Source of the DNA: JAGVSZ01 sp963747775
Lineage (GTDB): Bacteria > Pseudomonadota > Gammaproteobacteria > Burkholderiales > SG8-39
NCBI GenBank assembly: GCA_963747775.1
Contig: CAVVGT010000018.1
Location: 15,355 to 79,354 of the forward strand
Direction: 5' to 3'
Length of the DNA: 64,000 nt
The notes beneath the pieces were generated by a model. The model saw nothing but the letters and a program-made list of their open reading frames with translations. It was not told where the DNA came from and made no database searches. Below are positions 7,997-16,127 of the stretch, piece by piece. How positions within the stretch are numbered: the first letter of the stretch is position 1; the number at the start of each line of letters is the position of its first letter. Position numbers and translations under genes: made by a program.

Positions 7997-9004
7997 GTGA
8001 AGATCTTCGCGTACGAGCATATCACCGGCGGCGGGTTCGTCGGCACGCCGTTCCCGGGCTCGCTCCGCACCGAAGGCGAGCTCATGCTGCGCTCGCTTGT
8101 CGGCGACCTCGCGGCGATCGCAGACGTTCGCGTGGTGACGACGTCCGACTATCGAATCGATCTCGCCGATCTACCCGCGGAGCGCCATCTCGTCCGCGAT
8201 CGATCCGAGTGGCAGGCGACCTTCGCCGGGCTCCTCGCCTCGAGCGACGCGCTATGGCCGGTCGCACCCGAAACCGGCGGCACGCTCGAGAACCTGTCGC
8301 TGGCCGCGCTCGCGGCCGGGCGGATTCTCCTCAACAGTCGTCCGGCGGCCGTGCGGCTCGCGGCGAGCAAGCTCCATACGGCCAAGGCCCTCGCCGCTGC
8401 CGGCATCGAGACGATACCGACGTTCACGCTGGAAGACGCCCCACTCGCGGCGGACGGGGCGTGGGTCGTGAAGCCGGACGACGGCTGCGGCTGCCAGGAC
8501 ACGCACTTCTGCGACGATCTCGGTGCGGCCGCGCGGTGGATCGAGGCGGCGGCCGAACCGGGGCGTTTCGTACTGCAGCCCTACGTGTCCGGCGAACCCG
8601 CGAGCCTGTGCGTGCTCGCTCGCGACGGCATGGCCTGGGTGCTGAGCGTGAATCGCCAGCGCATCGTCGTCCGCGACGATTGCTTCGCTTTCCTCGGCAC
8701 CGTCATCAACGGGTTCGCCGACGACGACGGCCGCTGCGGTCGGATCGCCCGGGATGTCGCCAAGGCGGTTCCCGGGCTGTGGGGTTTCTTCGGCATCGAT
8801 CTCGTGCTCGCCGAGCACGGTCCGGTCGTGGTGGAGATTAATCCCCGGCTCACCACCTCTTACGTCGGCCTCGGCGCTGCGCTCGACTGCAGCCCGGCCG
8901 CGCTTGTGCTCGACCTGATCGACGGCGAGCGGCCGTTCTCGCTGCCCGCGTTTCGGCCGAAGAAGGTCGACGTCGATCTCGCCGCGCTGTGGAGCGAGCG
9001 GTGA
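7997..9004 (+). CDS. ATP-grasp ligase resembling MfnD (methylofuran side-chain glutamylation)
   Basis: A 335-residue ATP-grasp protein. It opens with KIFAYEHITGGGFVG, a signature of the MfnD-like (tyramine/tyrosine-glutamate ligase) branch. AWVVKPDDGCGCQDTHF supplies the nucleotide loop, and VVVEINPRLTTSYVGLG is the metal-binding motif near residue 285. The GTG at 7997 places the conserved N-terminus first; extending upstream gives non-family sequence over the divergent gene. The stop overlaps the next start (GTGA), coupling it to mfnF. The neighbours mfnF, mfnE and mfnB point to methylofuran synthesis. The substrate assignment rests on family and context. Confidence 0.82.
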   Translation: MKIFAYEHITGGGFVGTPFPGSLRTEGELMLRSLVGDLAAIADVRVVTTSDYRIDLADLPAERHLVRDRSEWQATFAGLLASSDALWPVAPETGGTLENLSLAALAAGRILLNSRPAAVRLAASKLHTAKALAAAGIETIPTFTLEDAPLAADGAWVVKPDDGCGCQDTHFCDDLGAAARWIEAAAEPGRFVLQPYVSGEPASLCVLARDGMAWVLSVNRQRIVVRDDCFAFLGTVINGFADDDGRCGRIARDVAKAVPGLWGFFGIDLVLAEHGPVVVEINPRLTTSYVGLGAALDCSPAALVLDLIDGERPFSLPAFRPKKVDVDLAALWSER

Positions 9005-10026
9005 TCTTCGGCTGGGACCTCGGCGGCGCGCACGTCAAGGCGGCGGTGCTGGACGCCGACGGCGGCCTCGCCCGCGTGGCGCAGCGGCCTTGCCCGCTCT
9101 GGCTCGGGCGCGAGCATCTCGAGCGCGCACTGGCGGAACTCGCCGGCGGCGAATCGTCGCGTGCCCGTCATGCGCTGACGATGACCGGCGAGCTCGTGGA
9201 CCTCTTCCCCGATCGCGCGAGCGGCGTGGTGGCTATCCTCGAGGCGTTCCAGGGCGTGATCGACACTCCCGACGTGCTCGTCTTTGCCGGCGAGGGGTTC
9301 GTCGACGCGAGGACGGCGCGGGCGAACTGGTCCAGCGTCGCCTCGGCGAACTGGCTTGCGACCGCCGCGCTCGTCGCCGGGCTCGCGCCGGACGCGCTGG
9401 TGCTCGACGTCGGCAGCACGACGACCGACGTCATGCTGATCGCGAACGGACGGGTTCGCGCGCGGGGGCGCGACGATCACGGCCGCCTCGCGCGCGAGGA
9501 GCTGGTTTACACCGGCGTGGTGCGGACCCCGGTCGCGGCGATCGCCGAGGCGGTGCCGTTCGGCGGCGAATGGGTCGGCGTCATGGCCGAGCAGTTCGCG
9601 ACCACCGCAGACGTCTACCGGATCACCGGCGAGCTCGACCCGCGCTTCGACCAGGCCGACACTGCAGACGGCGGCGCGCGGTCGCGGGAGGCCAGCATGC
9701 GGCGTCTCGCGCGCATGGTGGGCTGCGATGTCGAGGCGGCACCCGCGGCGGACTGGGAACGCCTGGCGCGCTGGCTGTCGATCGTCCAGGTGGAACGAAT
9801 CGGGCGCGCGTGCGACCGTGCCCTCTCGCTGGGGTTGATCGGCCGGGCTGCGCCGGTAGTCGGACTCGGAGTCGGTCATTTTCTGGCCGCGCGCCTCGCC
9901 GCCCGCCTCGATCGTCCCTACGTCGAGTTCGCTGCGCTCGCTGGCGTCCCGGCTGGCGAGCGGCTCGCCGTGAACACCTGCGGCCCTGCCTTCGCCGTCG
10001 CGGAGCTGCGGCGACAGATGGCATGA
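9001..10026 (+). CDS. mfnF: MfnF-like methylofuran/methanofuran synthesis protein (ASKHA fold)
   Basis: In archaea MfnF joins the aminomethylfuran phosphate to the glutamyl-tyramine unit of methanofuran; the bacterial protein is expected to do the analogous step for methylofuran. This 341-residue protein has ASKHA-type phosphate loops, GWDLGGAHVKAAVLD at the N-terminus and LVLDVGSTTTDVMLI around residue 135. It is the family found in H4MPT-linked C1 clusters (hydantoinase/oxoprolinase-like). The GTG at 9001 overlaps the previous stop by 4 bases. Its own stop lies 4 bases inside the following ATG, so the mfnD-like, mfnF and mfnE genes are coupled. Confidence 0.85.
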   Translation: MIFGWDLGGAHVKAAVLDADGGLARVAQRPCPLWLGREHLERALAELAGGESSRARHALTMTGELVDLFPDRASGVVAILEAFQGVIDTPDVLVFAGEGFVDARTARANWSSVASANWLATAALVAGLAPDALVLDVGSTTTDVMLIANGRVRARGRDDHGRLAREELVYTGVVRTPVAAIAEAVPFGGEWVGVMAEQFATTADVYRITGELDPRFDQADTADGGARSREASMRRLARMVGCDVEAAPAADWERLARWLSIVQVERIGRACDRALSLGLIGRAAPVVGLGVGHFLAARLAARLDRPYVEFAALAGVPAGERLAVNTCGPAFAVAELRRQMA

Positions 10027-10610
10027 CGACGGCGACGGTCGTCAAGGTCGGCGGCAGCCTCGCCGAGTCAGACGCGGCGGCAGCGCTCATGCGAGCGCTC
10101 GCGGCGCGGCGGTCGCCGCGCCTGGTCGTCGTGCCCGGTGGCGGGGACTTCGCCGATGCTGTCCGGTTGACCGGGCGGCGGTATCCCATCGGCGACCGAG
10201 CCGCGCACCACATGGCGCTCCTGGCGATGCACATGTCCGCCGTGATGCTCGGCGCGTTGGCGTCGGGCTACGTCGTCGCCGACTCCCCGGAGGAGTTCGA
10301 CGCGGCGTGGCAGCACGATCTCACACCGGTCTGGGCGCCCGAGCGCATGGTGCTCGCGGCGCCCGACGTCCCGGCGTCGTGGGACGTCACATCGGACAGC
10401 CTTGCCGCATGGCTCGCCCGGGCGATCGCGGCGTCGCGCCTCGTGCTGGTGAAGTCGTGTCTGGTGCCCGAGGCGATGGACGGCGACGCGGCCGCGCTTG
10501 CCGCCGCGGGGATCGTCGATCCCTCGTTCCCCGGTTTCGTGGCTGGCGCGAACCTGTCATGGCGGGTCGTCTCCGGTACGGCGGCGGCGTTGCGGGCGCT
10601 CGAGGATTGA
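10023..10610 (+). CDS. mfnE: MfnE-like amino acid kinase family enzyme of methylofuran synthesis
   Basis: MfnE is a kinase-fold enzyme that makes the furan diphosphate used by MfnF in methanofuran synthesis. The 195-residue product has the amino-acid-kinase motifs VVKVGGSLAESDAA (residues 6-19) and LVVVPGGGDFADAVR (about 35-49). SWDVTSDSLAAWLARAI and LVLVKSCLVP near the middle match the kinase nucleotide region. The ATG overlaps the mfnF stop. The gene ends at a strong palindrome (10618-10652), and the next gene is convergent. Confidence 0.85.
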   Translation: MTTATVVKVGGSLAESDAAAALMRALAARRSPRLVVVPGGGDFADAVRLTGRRYPIGDRAAHHMALLAMHMSAVMLGALASGYVVADSPEEFDAAWQHDLTPVWAPERMVLAAPDVPASWDVTSDSLAAWLARAIAASRLVLVKSCLVPEAMDGDAAALAAAGIVDPSFPGFVAGANLSWRVVSGTAAALRALED

Positions 10611-10617
10611 GCTAGGA

Positions 10618-10652
10618 AGACTCTGAAGAATTCGGAGAATTCTTCAGAGTCT
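10618..10652. terminator. Perfect 16-bp inverted repeat after mfnE
   Basis: The arms agactctgaagaattc (10618-10633) and gaattcttcagagtct (10637-10652) pair perfectly around a 3-base loop. It lies 7 bases after the mfnE stop, between convergent mfnE and mfnB. No T-run follows on the plus strand, so it may act as a transcription barrier, an RNA 3'-end stabiliser or a protein site. A second imperfect hairpin, aaaggaggcc against ggcccccttt (10672-10694), lies closer to the mfnB stop. Confidence 0.6.
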
Positions 10653-10706
10653 CCTCTGACCTTGAAGGTCGAAAGGAGGCCTCTGGCCCCCTTTGTCAGA
10701 CATTCC

Positions 10707-11387
10707 CTAGGCCGATACCCTGTCCAGAGCACGGCGAACCAGGCGCGTCCGCTCGGCGGAGAGGACCGAGCTTCTGCCTTCGGCGCAGAGCGCGCCGCGG
10801 AAGCCGAGCAGATCCGGCCCGATGCGCGCGAGCGGGGGAATGTCTTCCAGGCGGAGCGACCCCGCGAGCCCCGTCATCAGTCTCGCTTCGCGCGCGAGGC
10901 CGACGAAGCGGGCGAGCGCCGCGTCCTCGAGGTGGCGCCGCAGCCCGCCACCCGATTTCTCCGCGGTGTCGAGCATCGCACCTGCGAAGCCGGCCGCGCG
11001 CAGCGGTCCGAGCGCCGCGAGCGGCACGCCGCGATCGGCGAAGAACACCGCAACCAGGCGGTGCTCGCCCGCGACGTCCCGCAACCCGCGAATGCACGCG
11101 GGCAGGGCGGCGCCCGGCAAGAGGCCGAGCTTGACGTAGTCAACGCCGGTCGCGCCGATCCGGCGCGCCGCCTCGACCAGAAGGCGCGGCTCCAGCGGCC
11201 AGTCGCCCGCCGTAGCGCTCGTCAGGGCGCCGCCGGCGACGGCTGCGATCCCGCGCCCGATCTCGTCCGGTGAGAGGGCGCCGAGCGCGCCGTGCGCGGG
11301 GTCCTTGAAATCGATGATGTCGGCGCCCGCGGCAAGCGCGTCGGCTGCCTCCGCGCCGTCGCGGACGCTGGCGAGGAGTCGCGTCAT
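10707..11387 (-). CDS. mfnB: MfnB-like 4-(hydroxymethyl)-2-furancarboxaldehyde-phosphate synthase
   Basis: MfnB converts two glyceraldehyde-3-phosphate molecules to the furan aldehyde phosphate that starts methanofuran/methylofuran synthesis. The 226-residue TIM-barrel protein is of the DUF556 family. It has ADIIDFKDPAHGALGAL near the N-terminus, with Lys28 as the likely Schiff-base residue, VDYVKLGLLPG in the middle (a second conserved Lys), and GLAGSLRLEDIP and PDLLGFRGALC near the C-terminus. The ATG at 11387 overlaps the stop of the upstream DUF447 gene (ATGA), so the two are coupled. It is the first of four contiguous genes on the minus strand when read from its 3' end. Confidence 0.88.
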   Translation of the reverse strand: MTRLLASVRDGAEAADALAAGADIIDFKDPAHGALGALSPDEIGRGIAAVAGGALTSATAGDWPLEPRLLVEAARRIGATGVDYVKLGLLPGAALPACIRGLRDVAGEHRLVAVFFADRGVPLAALGPLRAAGFAGAMLDTAEKSGGGLRRHLEDAALARFVGLAREARLMTGLAGSLRLEDIPPLARIGPDLLGFRGALCAEGRSSVLSAERTRLVRRALDRVSA

Positions 11388-11980
11388 CGCGCCTGCTCCG
11401 CGCGGAATGCATCGATCCGCGCGACGAGCCACGACCACGCCTCGCGCTCGTTGGGCCCGGCGGTCTTGTCGATCGCGATCGCGAGGTATTTCATTTCGGT
11501 GTCGATCTTCTCCGCGGGCAACATGTGCAGGCGGCTCACGAGGATCGCTCCCTCGACCACCGCTGCTTGCGCGCGGTTGAAGCCGCGGAACGGGTGGTGG
11601 TTCGCGGCGAAGACGACGTCGCAATGCAGGCGCGGGCGTTCGCCGTCCTCATCGATTCGTGCCAGCGCGAGCTCGCGGTGGGCGAGAGCGCCGTCGAGGC
11701 GCACGCAATCGACGCGCTCGCAGGCTCGCGTGGGCCAGTCGGGCCGGCCGGTGAGGCAGCCGGCGATTACTCGCACGTCATCGGTGAAGTTCACCGCGGC
11801 GACGCGCGTCGCGAGCACGTTGTCGAGAGTGGTGGAGGGCCGGAACGGAGCGAGGACGACGCGACCTTCCTTCGACTCGCGGATGCCCATCGGCGCGATG
11901 TGCACCCGGCCGCGGCTCGAGCGCGTGGTGACGACCGTCTCCCAGATCATGCGCAGTTCATTCGTCGGCCCCGGATCCAT
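11384..11980 (-). CDS. DUF447 family protein of the H4MPT cluster
   Basis: A 198-residue protein of the DUF447 family, shared by methanogenic archaea and H4MPT-using methylotrophs. It starts MIWETVVTTRSSRGRVHIAPMGI after a short leader. A split-barrel flavin-type fold is suggested by VVLAPFRPSTTLDNV and AAVNFTDDVRVIAG. HHPFRGFNRAQAAVVEGAILVSRLHML in the C-terminal half is a family block. The function is not known to me. It overlaps mfnB by 4 bases and the DHPS-like gene by 23, so it belongs to the same transcript. Confidence 0.85.
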   Translation of the reverse strand: MDPGPTNELRMIWETVVTTRSSRGRVHIAPMGIRESKEGRVVLAPFRPSTTLDNVLATRVAAVNFTDDVRVIAGCLTGRPDWPTRACERVDCVRLDGALAHRELALARIDEDGERPRLHCDVVFAANHHPFRGFNRAQAAVVEGAILVSRLHMLPAEKIDTEMKYLAIAIDKTAGPNEREAWSWLVARIDAFRAEQAR

Positions 11981-13391
11981 CGGTCGCCCGGCGCCCGGGG
12001 TGCGCGAGCGTGGTGCCCGGGGCGCTCTGCCGCGAGAGGTCGTCGAGCACTGCCGGCACCGCCGCGCCCCAGCCGAGCTCGCTGTCCTGGGCGTAGCGCT
12101 TGCCGAGCTGCCACGCGATCTGCGCGCGGGCGAGCTCCACGCCCAGGTAGAAGGCGTGCGCCGCGTCGTGCTCCAGCCCGAGCAGCGGCCAGAGCGCGAA
12201 CGGGTCGGCGGCGCAGTGATGGCGGTCGCGATTGAACACGTGCACGCCATCGTCGGACAGCATCACGCGGAAGCTGGGGTCGCGCACCGCCGCCGCGATC
12301 TCGGCGATGTCCGCCGGCGTATGGGGAAACGGCCGTTTCTCGTGCAGCGCGAGGAGGGCGGCCGAAAAATCCTTCGGCAACGCGTTCTCGCGCCGCGCGG
12401 CGTACATGATGCGGCGCGCGACGTCGGCCTCGCGCACGACCGAACGCGCATGCTCGCTCACCTGGACCACGAGCACGGCGGCCAGGCCGAGCTCCGAAGC
12501 GATACCGAAGAGGAGCGCATTCATGCCGATGGTGTCGGCATGCGTGAGCTCGGTCACGTTGCCGATGCCCATCATGATCGGCGCATCCGGACACGCGCGT
12601 CGGAGGGCGTGGTAGCGCGCGATCGAGTCGGTGAACCCGAAGTGGATCGGATCGAGGATCGCATCCGCAAGATAGCTTCGGCCGCGTCGCTCGAGGACGG
12701 CGACGGCGCGCTGGAGCGACGCGAGGTCCTTCGCATCGCCCGGGATCAGGACCGGCGTCGAGCCGACCTCGTCGGCAAGCCACAGCGTGTCTTCGCGCAG
12801 GCTCAGGAGGTAGTCGGCGCCGGCCCGACCCGCGCGCAGCAGCTCGTCGGTGTCAAACGAGTCCGCGCTCACCTTGAAGCCGACCGACCGGAGATGCGCG
12901 ATCGCGTCCTCCAGGTGCGGAAATGGCGTCGCCGGCAGGCAGCCGAGGTCGATCACGTCGGCGCCGTCGGCGGCAAGCGCGCGGGCCCGTGCCTCGATCG
13001 CCGCAACGGTGAGCCTGGGTGCGTCAACGATCTCGGCGAAGACGAGCGTGTCGTAGCGCGACAGATCGGGCGCCGCTGCCTGCCGGCCGAAGAACTGCGG
13101 CAGATCCGCAAGCTCCTCGGGCCCGCGCACGACCGGCACGCCGAGGCTCCGGCTCACCGCGTCGAGATCGCCGCGGCAGCGCCCCGGCACCAGGATGCGA
13201 TCGGCGCCCATCACATCCGGCAGGCGCCGCACGATCATCTCGGCCGTCATCAGGCCGGCCACGCTCAGGCCGAGCTCGTGCACCCGCCAGGTGAAGGCGG
13301 CGTCCGCCATCGACTCGAGCACGCGCGCCAGGCCCTTCTCGGCCAGCTTCCCGGTGAGGAAGAGGATGTGCTCGGGCTGGGCCTGGCTCAC
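11958..13391 (-). CDS. Dihydropteroate synthase-related protein (DUF6513 plus DHPS-like barrel)
   Basis: A 477-residue protein expected to act in H4MPT biosynthesis, where a DHPS-like enzyme joins the pterin to the ribosyl-aniline unit made by beta-RFAP synthase. The N-terminal 150 residues (HILFLTGKLAEKGLARVL, DRILVPGRCRGDL) form the DUF6513-type domain. The barrel follows, with DGADVIDLGCLPATPF, KVSADSFDTDELLRAGRAGADYLLSL and ILDPIHFGFTDS. The C-terminal 100 residues include LSDDGVHVFNRD and are also conserved in the family. The GTG at 13391 overlaps the upstream stop by 4 bases. The true folP of the window, at 23.9 kb, is a different and shorter protein. Confidence 0.85.
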   Translation of the reverse strand: MSQAQPEHILFLTGKLAEKGLARVLESMADAAFTWRVHELGLSVAGLMTAEMIVRRLPDVMGADRILVPGRCRGDLDAVSRSLGVPVVRGPEELADLPQFFGRQAAAPDLSRYDTLVFAEIVDAPRLTVAAIEARARALAADGADVIDLGCLPATPFPHLEDAIAHLRSVGFKVSADSFDTDELLRAGRAGADYLLSLREDTLWLADEVGSTPVLIPGDAKDLASLQRAVAVLERRGRSYLADAILDPIHFGFTDSIARYHALRRACPDAPIMMGIGNVTELTHADTIGMNALLFGIASELGLAAVLVVQVSEHARSVVREADVARRIMYAARRENALPKDFSAALLALHEKRPFPHTPADIAEIAAAVRDPSFRVMLSDDGVHVFNRDRHHCAADPFALWPLLGLEHDAAHAFYLGVELARAQIAWQLGKRYAQDSELGWGAAVPAVLDDLSRQSAPGTTLAHPGRRATDGSGADE

Positions 13392-13975
13392 CGCGGCGGG
13401 GTCGACACGAGTACCGGCTCGGGCGCAGGCGCGCCGACCTCGCGCAGCCGCTGCTCGAGGGCTGCGCGCAGGGCCTCGAAGCTCGCGACGACCTGCACCA
13501 GCGGGAAGCGCCCGAGCCGCTCGGTGTTCTCGAGATCGATCGGCCGCGGGTACACGGTGACCCATTCGCCCGGCGCTTCGGTTTCGAGCTGCGGCGTCGT
13601 GTCGCAGGCGAGGACGATCGCCGGAACCCGGCACTTCCCCGCTTGCGCGAAGATGTTCGTGACCAGCGTGTCGGAGATGCCCGCGACGCACTTCGCCACC
13701 GTGTTCGAGGTCGCCGGCGCCACGACCACGGTGTGATAGTGCTGATGGTAGAAGAGCCCGACCGGCGCGGCGCTCGCGGTGTTGTCGTGGAACACCCGGA
13801 AGTGCTGTCGCAGCCCCTTCATGCCGAACCCGTACATGTGTAGCACTTCCGCCGCCGCCTTCGAGGGGTAGAGGTCGACATCCGGCAGCGTGCGCGCGAA
13901 GTCGAGGCACTCGCGCAGGTAGTGGCCGGATCCCGTCAGACCCCAGGCGAGGCGCGGTCGGGCAGGGTGCTTCAT
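13388..13975 (-). CDS. dmrB: Archaeal-type dihydromethanopterin reductase / flavoprotein (DmrB-like)
   Basis: A 195-residue flavoprotein of the HFCD/archaeoflavoprotein type. Its bacterial relatives in Burkholderia-type H4MPT clusters reduce dihydromethanopterin to H4MPT, the final cofactor step. LAWGLTGSGHYLRECLDFA at the N-terminus and VVVAPATSNTVAKCVAGISDTLVTNIFAQAGK in the middle are the FMN-binding blocks; VPAIVLACD follows. It is the first gene of the minus-strand cofactor run (then the DHPS-like, DUF447 and mfnB genes). A general flavoprotein reductase role cannot be excluded. Confidence 0.8.
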   Translation of the reverse strand: MKHPARPRLAWGLTGSGHYLRECLDFARTLPDVDLYPSKAAAEVLHMYGFGMKGLRQHFRVFHDNTASAAPVGLFYHQHYHTVVVAPATSNTVAKCVAGISDTLVTNIFAQAGKCRVPAIVLACDTTPQLETEAPGEWVTVYPRPIDLENTERLGRFPLVQVVASFEALRAALEQRLREVGAPAPEPVLVSTPPR

Positions 13976-14023
13976 GGCGCGAGGATAACCGACGCCGGCC
14001 GCGCCCGCGGCCAGGCGCCCGGT

Positions 14024-15985
14024 TCAATGCAGGGGCTTCGTGATCGGCCAGCTGATCTGCAGCCGCTGCATCTTCCGATAGAGGGTGTTGCGGCTGACGC
14101 CGAGCTTGCGCGCGACGTGGCTGATGTTCCCGCGCTCGAGCTCGAGCTCGTGGAGCAGGGCGTCGCGCTCGGCCTTCCCGAGCGCGTTGAGCGAGGCCGT
14201 CTCCGGCAGCGGCGCCGGTTCGGCCGCTGCGGGGCCGAGACCGTAGTCGGATGGCACGTCGCGCAGCTCGAGCCGGTCGGACACGCGGAGGGCGATCATG
14301 GCGCGCAGGACGTTGCGCAACTGCCGAATGTTCCCCGGCCACTGATAGGCGCAGAGCGCATGGATTACCTCTTCGCTCAGCGACACCGAGGGCGTCGCGG
14401 CCGCCTCCTGCGCGAAGATATGCAGGATGAGCTCGCGCCGGTCCGTCCGGTCGCGGAGCCGCGGCAGGTTTAGCACGAGACCCTGGAGCCGGTATAGGAG
14501 GTCCTCACGAAACGCGCCGCGCCGGACGTTCTCCTCGATCCCGGAGTGCGCCGCGCTCACGAGGCGGATGTCGACCTTGGCCGGCGTCTCGGTGTCGAGC
14601 GCAATCATCTCGCGCTCCGCCAGCACGTGGAGCAGCTGAGCCTGTATCGGCAGGGGCAACGCGCCGACGTCGTCCAGGAACAGCGTCCCGCCATGTGCCT
14701 GCGCGATCTTGCCGCGATGGCCCTCGCGCGGCGCACCGGCGGTCGGGGCGGGCCGGTAGCCGAAGAGCTCGGCGGCGACGAGCGCCTCGGGGATCGCGGC
14801 GCAGTTGACCGCCACGAACGACTTCTCGGCGCGCTCGCTCGCGGCGTGCAACGCGCGCGCGAAGAGCTCCTTTCCCGTCCCGGTCTCCCCGAGTAGGAGA
14901 ATCGGCACGTCGCGCGACGCCACGCGCTTCGCTGCCTGGATGTTGCGCGCCATCGCTGGGTCGCCGAGATTCAGCTCGTCGAGCGCGCTGCGGTTCGCGG
15001 TGGAGATCGAGTGCTCGGAATGCACCGCAGTCCGGGTCGCGCTCGTTCCCCACTGTCTGGACTCGGGTTCCTGCGCGATGGCGAAGAAGCGGCCGCCATG
15101 GCGCGCTTCGTAGATCGGCAGCGGGTGGAACGACTTCCGGTGGCTGCGGGCGACCAGTGCCGACAACGAGATGTTGAACACGCGCTCGAGCGGTGCGCCG
15201 ACGAGCTCGGCGGCGCTCTTGCAGCCGAGCTGGAACATCGCGTCGCGATCCACCGCGACGATCGCGCCGTCGAGACCGAGCGCGACGATGCCTTCGCTCC
15301 ACGTCCCGACGAGCTCCGGGCGGCTGTGGAACCGGACCACGAACGCGTCGCGGAACTGATGCAGGAACAGGCGGTTCTCGATCATCTGCGCCGACATGTT
15401 CACCAGCACCAGCGTGTGCTGCTGCGCCCGGTCCGACTCGCCCGAGGCGTCGAGGACGGCGACGAGCTCGCCACGGTGATCGAAGACCGGTGCGGCACAG
15501 CAGGTAAGGCCGGTGTTGCGCGTCAGGAAGTGCTGGTCGCGGTGGATGATCACCGGCGCGCGCTCGAACAGGCACGTCCCCATGCCGTTGGTGCCGCCGT
15601 GACGCTCGCTCCACACCGCCCCGAGCACGAGTCCGGCGCGCGAGGCCGCCCGCTTGAAGCTCGGATCGCCGTAATAGGAGAGCAGGACGCCTTCGCGGTC
15701 GGTGAGGATGATCGAGTGGCCGGAGCCGGCGAGCTGCTGATAGAGGTGCGCCATCTCGGTGTCGGCGAACGACACCAGCTCGGCGTTCTGCTCCTTGCAG
15801 AGCAGGAGTGCCTCGCGCGAGACGACGACAGCCTCCGCATTCGACTGCGGATCCAGCCCGTACTCGTTGACGCAACGCAGCCAGGAGCGCTTCACGTGCT
15901 CCGGAGCCTTTGCTCCGTCTTCGCGCGCGGTGCCCCGGATGACGGAGTAGATGAACCGGGCATGCGTGCCGGTCGGCTGAAGCAT
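14024..15985 (-). CDS. AcoR-type GAF/AAA+/Fis transcriptional activator with degenerate GAFTGA loop
   Basis: A 653-residue regulator placed next to the xox genes and probably controlling them. An N-terminal GAF-like sensor spans about 60-210, a PAS-like region about 220-310, the AAA+ domain about 335-565, and a Fis-type helix-turn-helix about 615-645 (SHVARKLGVSRNTLYRKMQ). Walker A (GETGTGKE, 365-372), Walker B (GGTLFLDDVG, 432-441) and the REDLLYRL arginine-finger segment are present. Where sigma54 activators carry GAFTGA, this protein reads YRPAPTAGA (410-418). The motif that touches sigma54 is therefore lost, and it may work with sigma70 or another partner. A GGAGGAG site precedes the ATG. 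It points away from the MBL gene. Confidence 0.9.
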   Translation of the reverse strand: MLQPTGTHARFIYSVIRGTAREDGAKAPEHVKRSWLRCVNEYGLDPQSNAEAVVVSREALLLCKEQNAELVSFADTEMAHLYQQLAGSGHSIILTDREGVLLSYYGDPSFKRAASRAGLVLGAVWSERHGGTNGMGTCLFERAPVIIHRDQHFLTRNTGLTCCAAPVFDHRGELVAVLDASGESDRAQQHTLVLVNMSAQMIENRLFLHQFRDAFVVRFHSRPELVGTWSEGIVALGLDGAIVAVDRDAMFQLGCKSAAELVGAPLERVFNISLSALVARSHRKSFHPLPIYEARHGGRFFAIAQEPESRQWGTSATRTAVHSEHSISTANRSALDELNLGDPAMARNIQAAKRVASRDVPILLLGETGTGKELFARALHAASERAEKSFVAVNCAAIPEALVAAELFGYRPAPTAGAPREGHRGKIAQAHGGTLFLDDVGALPLPIQAQLLHVLAEREMIALDTETPAKVDIRLVSAAHSGIEENVRRGAFREDLLYRLQGLVLNLPRLRDRTDRRELILHIFAQEAAATPSVSLSEEVIHALCAYQWPGNIRQLRNVLRAMIALRVSDRLELRDVPSDYGLGPAAAEPAPLPETASLNALGKAERDALLHELELERGNISHVARKLGVSRNTLYRKMQRLQISWPITKPLH

Positions 15986-16127
15986 GATCTCCTCCTTCGT
16001 AGCAGGCGCTGCGCTGTGGTTTGTTGTCGTTGCGGCTCGCGCTGCGGTGGCGATTATATGTCACGCGGCGATGCCGCCAAGCGCGGACGGGGGCATGGCC
16101 GTGCGTGGGATTGGGGGCCGGCCCACG

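Noticed and set aside
11292..13736. An 814-codon plus-strand frame across the DUF447 and DHPS-like genes
   Set aside because: It spans several real minus-strand genes and has no recognisable domain.
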